The translations under genes and the position numbers were made by a program. The notes under the pieces were generated by a model. That model was not told the origin of the DNA and ran no database searches. It worked only from the letters and a program-made list of their open reading frames with translations. Shown piece by piece: positions 58,001 to 64,000 of a stretch of 64,000 nt of DNA. The DNA lies in contig NZ_JACIBY010000001.1 in NCBI RefSeq assembly GCF_014195535.1, positions 809,748-873,747 on the forward strand, in the 5' to 3' direction. The stretch comes from Runella defluvii (lineage in GTDB: Bacteria; Bacteroidota; Bacteroidia; Cytophagales; Spirosomataceae). Within the stretch, counting starts at the first letter, position 1, and each line of letters opens with the position of its first letter.

Positions 58001-61000
58001 TTGGCTTGTGCGAACCCATCGACAAACACGTTGACAATGAGTACGACCTTGTCGCCAAGTCCAGCGGGAGGAACGTGGGCACAGTTGGGAACCACGCCAG
58101 TAGCAGCGACGATTTCGGGTAACAATGTTTCAGGCATGACAGTCGCAGGTACGTATCAGTTTATTTACACGACCACGGCAGGTTGCAAAGACACGGTAGC
58201 AGTGATCGTTCAGCCATGTGCAGGTTGTGTGAAACCAAATGCAGGTCCTGACGCGGCAGCGGTATGTCAGCCAACGAGTACGTCGAAATTGACAGCAGTG
58301 ACATCGGGTGGCACGTGGGCACCAATTGGTAGTCCAGCCAACCCATCAGCTGCGAGCATCGACGCAAGTGGCAACATCACAGGCTTGTCAGCGGCGGGTA
58401 TTTACAAGTTTGTTTATTCGGTCACATCGGGTGGGCAAACGTGTACAGACACGGCGCAGGTGGAAGTAAAAGCCAAACCAGTAATTGCCGACGGCAGCGC
58501 GACGATATGCGCAGGTGAGTCGGTGGACTTGATTTCTAAAATTGTGAATTATAACACGTACCAAGGTCAAGTGTGGACAATCGGGACGGCCAATGGCACG
58601 GTAGTGACCACGCCATCGTCGGTGAAACCAACGGGAACAACGACGTATATCTTGGTAGCGCAAAACGCGGCAGGTTGCAAAGACACGGCGCAAGTAGTAG
58701 TGACAGTTAATCCAAAACCAAACGCAGGTCAAGACCAGACGTTGGCTTGTGCGAACCCAACGACAAACACGTTGACGACGAGCACGACCTTGTCGCCAAG
58801 TCCAGCGGGTGGAACGTGGGCACAATTGGGCACAACGCCAGTGGCAGCGACGATTTCGGGTAACAGCGTTTCAGGAATGACGGTTGCAGGGACGTACCAG
58901 TTTATTTATACGACCACGGCAGGTTGCAAAGACACCGTAGCGGTGATTGTCCAGCCTTGTGCAGGTTGTGTGAAACCAAATGCAGGTCCAGACGCGGCAG
59001 CGGTATGTCAGCCAACGAGCACGTCGAAATTGACAGCAGTGACATCGGGTGGCACGTGGGCACCAATTGGTAGTCCAGCCAACCCATCAGCTGCGAGCAT
59101 CGACGCAAGTGGCAACATCACAGGCTTGTCAGCGGCGGGTATTTACAAGTTTGTGTATTCAGTAACATCAGGAGGACAAACGTGTACGGACACGGCGCAG
59201 GTGGAAGTAAAAGCCAAACCAGTAATTGCCGACGGCAGCGCGACAATATGCGCGGGTGAGTCGGTGGACTTGATTTCTAAAATTGTGAATTATAACACGT
59301 ACCAAGGTCAAGTGTGGACAATCGGGACGGCGAACGGGACGGTAGTAATCACGCCATCGTCGGTAAAACCAACGGGAACAACGACGTACATCTTGGTAGC
59401 GCAAAACGCGGCAGGTTGCAAAGACACGGCGCAAGTGGTGGTGACAGTGAATCCAAAACCAAACGCAGGTCAAGACCAGACGTTGGCTTGTGCGAACCCA
59501 TCGACAAACACGTTGACAACGAGCACGACCTTGTCGCCAAGTCCAGCGGGAGGAACGTGGGCACAATTGGGCACAACGCCAGTGGCAGCGACGATTTCGG
59601 GTAACAGCGTTTCAGGCATGACAGTCGCAGGGACGTATCAGTTTATTTACACGACCACGGCAGGTTGCAAAGACACCGTAGCGGTGATTGTTCAGCCTTG
59701 TGCGGTTTGTACTAAACCGAATGCAGGAAATGACCAAACATTGGTATGCGGTAGCGGTGGAGTTTCTCCAACGACTGCGACCTTAGCTCCAGTTACGACG
59801 GGTGGCGTTTGGAGTGTAATGGCCACCAACCCTGCGGTTGCAACTATTTCAGGCAATGCAGTATCGGGAATGACAACAGCAGGTACGTATAAGTTTGTTT
59901 ATTCAATCACAGGAGGAGGACAAACGTGTAGAGATACTGTGCAAATCATTGTGCCAACTTGCGTGCAAGAGCCAGTAGCTTGTACGATGAGTATGACAGC
60001 GACACCTGGAAGCTGTACCCCAGCAACAGGTACTTACACACTGACAGGAAAACTTACCTTGAGTAATCCTCCAACGTCGGGAACATTGACTGTAAGCGTA
60101 GGAGGTGTTGAGCAGGTGTTTAGCGCACCGTTTACGAGCCCTATTAATTATACATTGTCAGGATTGCCAGCCGACGGTCAGGCACAGGTTGTTACCGCCG
60201 CATTCTCGGCAGATGGAGCTTGCAAGTCGTCGTTGACGTATTCGGCGCCAGCAAATTGCAAAACCAACCCATGTACAACTACCCTCACAGCAGTGCCAAC
60301 GGCTTGTAATTCAACCACAGGTCTGTATGAGTTGAACGGTAGCGTAAGCTTTACAAATGCCCCAACGACAGGTACGATGACGGTGACGGTAGATGGCCAA
60401 AGCCAAGTGTTTAACGCACCATTTACCAGTCCTCAGGCATACAACATCAAAAACTTGATGAGCGATGGGTCAGGTCACTTGGTAACGGTGAAATTTAGTG
60501 CGGATGCAAGTTGTGTGGGTACAGCTACCTATACGGCGCCTGCGAACTGCCGTACCAATGAATGTGGGGTATCAATAACAGCTACTCCAGGTAACTGTGT
60601 GACAGCAACTAACACCTATACTGTAAGCGGAACTGTGACGGTAAGCAATGCGCCAACCACGGGTACAATGACGGTAACGGTAGGCGGAAAGAGCCAAGTG
60701 TTTACGGCACCATTTAGCGCGACGCAGGTGTACTCAATCGCTGGTTTAGTAAGCGACGGAGCGCAGCATCAAGTGAAAGTAAGCTTCTCGGCAACGTCGA
60801 TTTGTAGCGCTACCGCCACGTACAAAGCACCGCAGAATTGTTCAACAACCCAACAATGTGCCATTAACGTATCCGTAGAAGGGACGTTGTGTAATACAAC
60901 CACGGGTAGTTATACATTGAATGGAGTAGTGAATTTTGTGAGTGCCCCCACCACAGGTACGTTGACCATCGTAGCAGCAGGTAAAACGTTGACTTTCAAC

Positions 61001-62077
61001 GCACCGTTTTCAAGTCCAATGTCATTCTCTTTGACAGGTTTAACGGGAGCAGGCAACCAGACAGTAACCGCCTCGTTTAGTGCCTCTAGCTGTTCGGCTA
61101 CCACTACTTATGCACAACCTAATTGTGGTTGTGTGCCGTCGAATCCAGCCGTATTGGCGTCAAGTGTAACGGCTTGTTTGAACGATACTTTCCCAACGCT
61201 TCGTGCCACGGTGATTGGTCAAGCTACGATTGATTGGTTTACATTGCCTTCAGGAGGTGCGCCAGTAGCGGTCGGTACGACGAGCTTCAAACCCGCAGGA
61301 AATGTCACAGGAACGGTTACGTTTTATGTACAAGCCCGTAGTATCAACGGAACGTGTGCAGGAGAAGTAAGTGAACGAATTCCTGTAACGGTGACGGCTC
61401 AAAACTGCTTGGTAGAAATTGACTTGGCATTGAAAAAGTTGATTAGTAAGAAAATCGCTCAAGTGGGCGAGGAACTGACTTATACCATCAAAGTTTATAA
61501 CCAGTCGGCCAACGGAGCTACCAACGTCGCGGTAACAGACACATTGCCAACGGCGGTGCAAGTTGTGGCGAATAGTTTTGCCACAAGCCGAGGGGCAGCT
61601 ACCCTGACGGGCAACATCATCAACTGGTCAATTGGAAATATTGCGGCCAACGGGGATACTGTAACGCTCACTTACCGCGTGAAAGTCTTGCAACCTGGCT
61701 TGTACTTCAATAAGGCCGAGATTACGTCGGCAGGGGAGAAAGACGTGGATTCAACCCCAGGCAATAACCAAGATTCGGAGGACGATTTAGACCGTCAGTG
61801 TTTTACAGTACCAATTCCGTTGTGTAGCGGAAGCAAAGTAGAAGTAAGCATTGGAACCAACTACACGGGGGTGAAATGGTTCAAAGATGGTCAAGAATTG
61901 ACGGCTTTGGCGGGTCAGCACGTGGTATTGTTGGATGCCGTAGGAAATTACACCTACACTGCCACCAACGGCGGATGCCCAACGGGAGGATGTTGCCCAA
62001 TCATTATCCAAGCGGGTACCAACTGCTGCTCAGACCAACTTTGCGTACCATTTACGACGCGTAAAATTAAGAAGTAA
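52049..62077 (+). CDS. Giant secreted DUF11/Ig-like repeat protein (3342 residues)
   Basis: A signal peptide (1-25, ending LQAQ) is followed by a lectin-like N-terminal region, several DUF11 domains (about 505-650, 650-910, 910-1070) and Ig-like cysteine-bearing modules. Three near-identical repeats of 247 residues (741 bp) and part of a fourth span about 1731-2552. Four modules of about 97 residues (about 2645-3025, each starting near Cys-T/A-x-x and ending APxNC) precede a last DUF11 domain. It ends in a Cys-rich tail closing LCVPFTTRKIKK. It would be an extracellular adhesin or filament. The ATG at 52049 is chosen over the frame start inside the previous gene. Confidence 0.85.
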   Translation: MKQFFTLIVVLGIMCGMISTQLQAQCNSSAPSVLAKWDFNSGTAQCNGAVPSTKGWLYKQTVPILAQNKNTFCPNSNSGCGQALLGSKGFSNTNDFANALCLSGYWRPGTNIYAVSEGWQPKETVFKPEIGGNIYVEYKLPAGKSGTLTSFSVKLIQKQYNGTSIPYEKQGVGVYRNGVLVYNQTQNVAASNVNGTPFTFSFPNTADFNSDGSAEVTWTVVFGLVNRLIENGSWGSVKVGPVIGYDDICLNGTCGGGGPVPVAAITPATCGATSPNNDGKITLSNFGATDKYDYVIGTTYTGSQTYATATAIPAGGVIASALPNPASATTYTVRVFNSGGCTTDLQVVLNPTSCPSGACTKPTATLTPTPATCTGTSSNSNASIAISGVTNGNKVGVSLGGTYSGTTYAAAQTLTGGAYTFSSLPNPNGNQLYTVRVFNASNDCYQDFPVTLAETDCGCKKMVVQVVSADQADPNSTPNNNNTSEDDLATYEVCKSPTFIDLKLTKTVNPTNGVTCPVSSDFVWTLTLTNEGTMTATNIQVVDNMPLELLVLGSNPASGTTYNPIGGWIVPSLAANASVTLTITTKATKAGSFTNCAWVNTAFPLNDPDSTPGNAPALNEDDDDCATITVTGPNVPTITKEFSPSSAKPGTPVRLTLKINNNETTPITLTSTFVDNLPSSPAQMTVAANPNVSVNNATPVIAAAGSNVIFIPNGTSLPPGLTQIQVDVIVPAEGIYCNKLVPGALQTSSCSTIDTTEACIEFKNSYIAAPLLKKAFAPAMVQTNQNSTLTITIENRNSTPITLGQDFKDELPAGVVLAGVATGTCATISTFSSTNEVGLTSGSTIAPGTCTIIVPVTSATAGDYCNTIPMNAMIGTVSNGSIPVMTGNEDIAEACLKVVPNPIFDLALRKTLAPGQDSIVTLGATVNYRIRLFNQGTVDATNIQVTDYIPTGMSLPTSTQWAATAGKATLITPLPLLKAGRDTTLSISLTVENTATGDLVNRSEISAATGGTDIDSTPDDNPANDAGGKERSPSDDSIYGNGTGNPSEVSALSDEDDADPAVVKVGEVCSTAKMAVGIILAPQSIRTQNDIVSVTFGVVNNGSTVLSNVTFEGTYKLFKGSVGAPTVLTVTKSGDVNNDGIMQPLESWLFTATMTNTPYNPGDVFLICGFAKGLCGTDTIKAGNADLLFTAGVNMDVEITNDCVKPGEFVEADLIARLLIDEDAAQNPGTANVGGITITLPKRRFEARNMRITSPLLNGGAAFDPFNPPVGLTIQTVTDQGGADGGRNTSNILDEGDAVNTARKPCSALGQNDVNCDFPDWVFKVKIQVPANYTGDKFIVEAKDDFDLYEAKEDPAGSGTFTAFSSIGAATESDKDTINIKPNAGPDQTLACSNGSLPATVQLTGAPANGTWTALAANPAGMTVSSAGLVTITNANAQGKSYGFVYTLNSCKDTLQITAPVCCVKPVAAVSPKTQTICSGATASAYAATPSTGVEYKWFGPLTDTTGAFGTAISGQTNASFTPTGTALTIAGTKYFAVIVNTTGNTTCSDTAFVQLIVNPKPTPVNFAAASVCVGAEVTYPDPSGTNGTWTGPGVTDTGTGATVNTTTALTQLAATAPKTFYIYYTQITAGCTQKDSAEINVKARPVVTISGPTTVCETGLPVNFTGSPAGGTFTLPQGFPAGAATQNGSTLTLNPGFNIASLTFSYSYTDATTNCSASASHSITVSPKPNAGQDQTLACANPSTNTLTTSTTLSPSPAGGTWAQLGTTPVAATISGNSVSGMTIAGTYQFIYTTTAGCKDTVAVIVQPCAGCVKPNAGPDAVAVCQPTSTSKLTAVTSGGTWAPIGSPANPSSASIDASGNITGLSAAGIYKFVYSVTSGGQTCTDTAQVEVKAKPVIADGSATICAGESVDLISKIVNYNTYQGQVWTVGTANGTVVTTPSSVKPTGTTTYILVAQNAAGCKDTAQVVVTVNPKPNAGQDQTLACANPSTNTLTMSTTLSPSPAGGTWAQLGTTPVAATISGNNVSGMTVAGTYQFIYTTTAGCKDTVAVIVQPCAGCVKPNAGPDAAAVCQPTSTSKLTAVTSGGTWAPIGSPANPSAASIDASGNITGLSAAGIYKFVYSVTSGGQTCTDTAQVEVKAKPVIADGSATICAGESVDLISKIVNYNTYQGQVWTIGTANGTVVTTPSSVKPTGTTTYILVAQNAAGCKDTAQVVVTVNPKPNAGQDQTLACANPTTNTLTTSTTLSPSPAGGTWAQLGTTPVAATISGNSVSGMTVAGTYQFIYTTTAGCKDTVAVIVQPCAGCVKPNAGPDAAAVCQPTSTSKLTAVTSGGTWAPIGSPANPSAASIDASGNITGLSAAGIYKFVYSVTSGGQTCTDTAQVEVKAKPVIADGSATICAGESVDLISKIVNYNTYQGQVWTIGTANGTVVITPSSVKPTGTTTYILVAQNAAGCKDTAQVVVTVNPKPNAGQDQTLACANPSTNTLTTSTTLSPSPAGGTWAQLGTTPVAATISGNSVSGMTVAGTYQFIYTTTAGCKDTVAVIVQPCAVCTKPNAGNDQTLVCGSGGVSPTTATLAPVTTGGVWSVMATNPAVATISGNAVSGMTTAGTYKFVYSITGGGQTCRDTVQIIVPTCVQEPVACTMSMTATPGSCTPATGTYTLTGKLTLSNPPTSGTLTVSVGGVEQVFSAPFTSPINYTLSGLPADGQAQVVTAAFSADGACKSSLTYSAPANCKTNPCTTTLTAVPTACNSTTGLYELNGSVSFTNAPTTGTMTVTVDGQSQVFNAPFTSPQAYNIKNLMSDGSGHLVTVKFSADASCVGTATYTAPANCRTNECGVSITATPGNCVTATNTYTVSGTVTVSNAPTTGTMTVTVGGKSQVFTAPFSATQVYSIAGLVSDGAQHQVKVSFSATSICSATATYKAPQNCSTTQQCAINVSVEGTLCNTTTGSYTLNGVVNFVSAPTTGTLTIVAAGKTLTFNAPFSSPMSFSLTGLTGAGNQTVTASFSASSCSATTTYAQPNCGCVPSNPAVLASSVTACLNDTFPTLRATVIGQATIDWFTLPSGGAPVAVGTTSFKPAGNVTGTVTFYVQARSINGTCAGEVSERIPVTVTAQNCLVEIDLALKKLISKKIAQVGEELTYTIKVYNQSANGATNVAVTDTLPTAVQVVANSFATSRGAATLTGNIINWSIGNIAANGDTVTLTYRVKVLQPGLYFNKAEITSAGEKDVDSTPGNNQDSEDDLDRQCFTVPIPLCSGSKVEVSIGTNYTGVKWFKDGQELTALAGQHVVLLDAVGNYTYTATNGGCPTGGCCPIIIQAGTNCCSDQLCVPFTTRKIKK
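57241..59705 (+). repeat. 741-bp tandem repeats inside the giant gene
   Basis: The phrase CGCAGGTCAAGACCAG recurs at 57241, 57982, 58723 and 59464, exactly 741 nt apart each time. Three full units and about a third of a fourth are nearly identical in DNA, with mostly silent differences. Confidence 0.92.
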
Positions 62078-62112
62078 TTGTGCATCGGAGTTTGCTCAAT
62101 TATGTGTTGGGG

Positions 62113-62134
62113 TTGCTCACAACCCCAACGAGCA
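62113..62134. repeat. Short palindrome after the giant gene
   Basis: TTGGGGTTG and CAACCCCAA pair around CTCA. A related GCTCACAACCC occurs at 29253-29263 next to another repeat, so it is likely part of the genome's repeat families. Confidence 0.55.
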
Positions 62135-62179
62135 TCCGATTAATAAAAGATAGTTTTCATAACGTTGAGTAAGAAGAAA

Positions 62180-62212
62180 AAACAGCCCGTCAGCATTGCC
62201 GACGGGCTGTTT
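62180..62212. terminator. Strong terminator hairpin between convergent units
   Basis: A perfect 12-bp stem AAACAGCCCGTC/GACGGGCTGTTT with a 9-nt loop is flanked by A-runs on the left and TTT on the right. It can end both the giant gene and the leftward DUF6132 operon. Confidence 0.8.
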
Positions 62213-62242
62213 CGTATAAAAACTAATCTGAAAATAATAAAT

Positions 62243-62449
62243 TTATGACGCTTTGGGTTTCAATAAAGACTGTACTAAATCAGCCCCCAAGTAGCCCAGC
62301 AAGGTACCATAAGGGACCATGGTTTGCCACTGAGATTTGATAGGGCATGTACCAGTGACGCAGCCAATTTCTTTCCAATACAAATAGCCGCCCACAGCGC
62401 CAATGCCCGCGCCAATCCATGCCCAGTTGAGGTTACTTAACTTCTTCAT
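62243..62449 (-). CDS. DUF6132-like small membrane protein
   Basis: The 68-residue protein has two hydrophobic helices around KEIGCVTGTCPIKSQW, a Cys-x5-Cys loop typical of these small proteins. It overlaps the preceding gene by 17 nt and is the last gene of the rhodanese operon. Such proteins travel with rhodaneses and probably help move or hold sulfur at the membrane; that role is inferred. Confidence 0.8.
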   Translation of the reverse strand: MKKLSNLNWAWIGAGIGAVGGYLYWKEIGCVTGTCPIKSQWQTMVPYGTLLGYLGADLVQSLLKPKAS

Positions 62450-62672
62450 AAACGGTTTCTTCGTGAATTGGAGTTTTGGATTGACGGTAATTGGGAGAAG
62501 CGCATCCATTCGACCCACAACAACCGACATTTAGCGCAGCTTGGAGGGCAAACAATCCCCCCATAAGACCCAACAACGGCTGGTGGTCGGCAAAGGCCGA
62601 GTAAATGAGCCAAAGCCCCATGCCCATGCGTAACATCCGCATTATATCCCAATTTCTAAGTATTGCAGGCAT
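62433..62672 (-). CDS. Small DUF2892-like membrane protein with Cys cluster
   Basis: The 79-residue product has two hydrophobic helices and then NVGCCGSNGCASPNYR, with three Cys that could bind metal or carry sulfur. It starts MPAILRNWDIMRMLRMGMG. The ATG at 62672 is preferred to 62720. It lies between the rhodanese gene (76 nt upstream) and the DUF6132 gene, which it overlaps by 17 nt. Confidence 0.75.
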   Translation of the reverse strand: MPAILRNWDIMRMLRMGMGLWLIYSAFADHQPLLGLMGGLFALQAALNVGCCGSNGCASPNYRQSKTPIHEETVYEEVK

Positions 62673-62748
62673 TTGATTTTTTTTGTTAAAATGTGTATTT
62701 GAACTTTTTGCCCTTTGCAAATTTGCTCCTTGCCTTTTGCCAACTTGC

Positions 62749-63075
62749 CTAATAAGGCCAACTCATCATGCCGCCCGAGAGGTTATAGACTTTTTCAAAG
62801 CCCATATCACCCATCAATTGGCATGCCTGACCGCTGCGATTACCACTACGGCAATAAACAAAATACGTTTTACTTTTGTCCAATTTAGCAATGTTTTGTT
62901 GAAAATCCATTCTCATTAGGTCGATGTTCACCGCACCTTTGATGGCTCCTGAACGCACTTCAGCGGCTGTTCTTACGTCGATTATTGCGGCGTTGGGTGT
63001 TTCTGATAGTAATTGTTTGAACGTAGCTGCGTTTACGTTTTCGTAATTTTTCTTGGTTTTAAAAAAGCTAAACAT
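62749..63075 (-). CDS. Rhodanese-like sulfurtransferase
   Basis: The 108-residue single-domain protein has the active-site loop CRSGNRS (about 76-82) with the persulfide Cys, and IDVRTAAEVRSGAIKGAVNID earlier. It would carry sulfane sulfur in the cytoplasm. A CRP/FNR-type site lies upstream at the same distance from a -7 box as in two other units, and two small membrane proteins follow in the operon. Confidence 0.92.
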   Translation of the reverse strand: MFSFFKTKKNYENVNAATFKQLLSETPNAAIIDVRTAAEVRSGAIKGAVNIDLMRMDFQQNIAKLDKSKTYFVYCRSGNRSGQACQLMGDMGFEKVYNLSGGMMSWPY

Positions 63076-63110
63076 GGCTTTGAGGTGTTTAAGATTGTGA
63101 ATGTATGGTA

Positions 63111-63155
63111 CAAAGGTCAGGAAGAAAACAGCCTAAAAGCGTGATATTTGTTACA
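63111..63155 (-). promoter_or_regulatory. CRP/FNR-type site plus -7-like box for the rhodanese operon
   Basis: GTGATATTTGTTAC (63141-63154) is GTGA-N6-TCAC with one mismatch. GACCTTTG on the minus strand covers 63111-63118 (TTTG kept, TA changed to GA). The centres are 33 nt apart. Confidence 0.6.
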
Positions 63156-63224
63156 CATGAGTAGAAATCGTACTAAAATAAACTTAGAGCAATGTTAAAC
63201 TCGAATGAAAAAAACACAAACCCC

Positions 63225-64000
63225 ATGAAATCCGCCTTATCTTTGCGTTTTGTTTTTGGTCTTATAGCTCTCTTTTTCAGTTGTACTATGTCGCGTTCTC
63301 AAACCGTCATTCCTCTTTGGCCCGATGGACAAATTCCCAATGACCTAAAAAATCGTAACATTCAGGAAAAAATCGAAGTCGGAAATGACGGAGTTTTGCG
63401 CATTAGCAACATTGTGCTACCCACGCTGTCGGTCTATATGCCCGAAAAGCCGACGGGGGCGGCTGTGGTCATTTGCCCAGGCGGTGGTTATCGCATTGAA
63501 GCCTCTGGCCACGAGGGAGTGGATGTGGCGCAGTGGTTTAATAGTTTTGGGGTAACGGCGTTTGTGCTAAAATACCGCTTGCCCGACGATGCACTTTGGG
63601 CCAACAAACACGAAGTAGCGCTCCAAGATGCGTTCAAAGCCATGCAATTGGTGCGTAGCAATGCTACCAAATACAAAGTTGACCCCAATCGCATTGGCAT
63701 CATGGGCTTTTCGGCAGGAGGGCATTTGGCCTCAACGGTAAGTACGCATTGGCAATCAGCGCCTTCGATGACAGGGTTGAAAAACCTTCCCAACGCCGAA
63801 ATTTGTAAACCTAACTTTTCGATTTTGATTTACCCCGTGATTAGTTCGGGACCTTTCAAACACGCAGGTTCGTTTGAGTTGTTGTTGGGTAAAAACCCGT
63901 CTGCCGAACAAATGGACTATTACTCTAGCGAAAAGCAAGTGACCGAAAAAACACCGCCTACGCTTTTGGTACATGCCACCGACGACAAAGGTGTACCCGT
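63225..64000 (+). CDS. Secreted alpha/beta hydrolase (esterase-like), cut by window end
   Basis: The visible 258 residues begin with a signal sequence (FGLIALFFSCTMSRSQ; a lipobox-like FFSC is possible). The esterase fold follows with the oxyanion segment CPGGGY (about 86-91) and the nucleophile elbow GFSAGGHL (about 168-175). TLLVHATDDKGVPV at the edge contains the catalytic Asp; the His lies beyond the window. Relatives remove acetyl groups from sugars. A 7-codon frame (63205-63228) ends on the start codon as ATGA and might couple translation. Confidence 0.88.
   Translation, partial: MKSALSLRFVFGLIALFFSCTMSRSQTVIPLWPDGQIPNDLKNRNIQEKIEVGNDGVLRISNIVLPTLSVYMPEKPTGAAVVICPGGGYRIEASGHEGVDVAQWFNSFGVTAFVLKYRLPDDALWANKHEVALQDAFKAMQLVRSNATKYKVDPNRIGIMGFSAGGHLASTVSTHWQSAPSMTGLKNLPNAEICKPNFSILIYPVISSGPFKHAGSFELLLGKNPSAEQMDYYSSEKQVTEKTPPTLLVHATDDKGVP

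Overview
The window reads as chromosomal DNA from a member of the Bacteroidota, most likely order Cytophagales (Runella/Dyadobacter/Spirosoma-like; this is inference from gene content). The clues are promoters of the TTG-N(about 20)-TAnnTTTG type ahead of many genes and both tRNAs, a lipoprotein BamA/TamA-like assembly factor, menaquinone synthesis (MenB), a UMF1-family transporter, DUF11/thrombospondin-type-3 surface giants and short palindromic repeats between genes.

Layout. 0-9.6 kb: type-2 NADH dehydrogenase, an SPFH protein, nadA, a zeta-toxin-like kinase with a tiny downstream partner, a nucleotidyltransferase, yidD, menB and a secreted GH9 glycosidase fused to a degenerate NodB deacetylase domain. 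9.7-17.3 kb: two transporters, tRNA-Val(GAC), a VOC protein, a umuDC operon, a TonB-C lipoprotein and an amidase. 17.5-24.0 kb: an integrative element of about 6.5 kb sits at the 3' end of tRNA-Arg(CCG). It has a 24-bp att duplication, a tyrosine integrase, a gene II/X-like replication protein, a small HTH protein, an extremely acidic repeat protein and a nucleotidyltransferase-like/small-protein pair. 24.0-32.7 kb: housekeeping genes (sugar acyltransferase, LysM protein, purE, sterol-desaturase-like enzyme, LacI regulator, methylmalonyl-CoA epimerase, lysoplasmalogenase, BamA-like protein, SpoU methyltransferase). 32.7-35.4 kb: a Uma2 protein and two AT-rich ORFans separated and bounded by three copies of a repeat of about 100 bp. 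35.4-41.6 kb: a MarR-TolC-MFP-RND efflux locus with the same palindromic operator ahead of the regulator and of the pump genes. 41.8-48.8 kb: a RelE-type toxin-antitoxin pair, a coiled-coil protein, a heme DUF3365 protein with a 32-residue membrane partner, a RAYT transposase between REP clusters, an ArsC-like phosphatase, a thioredoxin/DUF2892 operon and a TPR lipoprotein. 48.8-62.1 kb: two giant secreted repeat proteins; the second has three near-identical 741-bp repeats plus part of a fourth. 62.2-64 kb: a rhodanese/small-membrane-protein operon and the start of an alpha/beta hydrolase.

How the parts connect. Three separate leftward transcription units (thioredoxin-DUF2892, small membrane protein-DUF3365, rhodanese-DUF2892-like-DUF6132) each carry a CRP/FNR-type palindrome (GTGA-N6-TCAC) whose centre lies exactly 33 nt upstream of the centre of a -7 box. 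This points to a redox/sulfur regulon under one Crp/Fnr activator encoded elsewhere. The best candidates for under-described systems are the tRNA-Arg element with its cargo, the toxin-first zeta pair, the repeat-bounded ORFans and the GH9-NodB fusion that lacks the usual catalytic aspartates.
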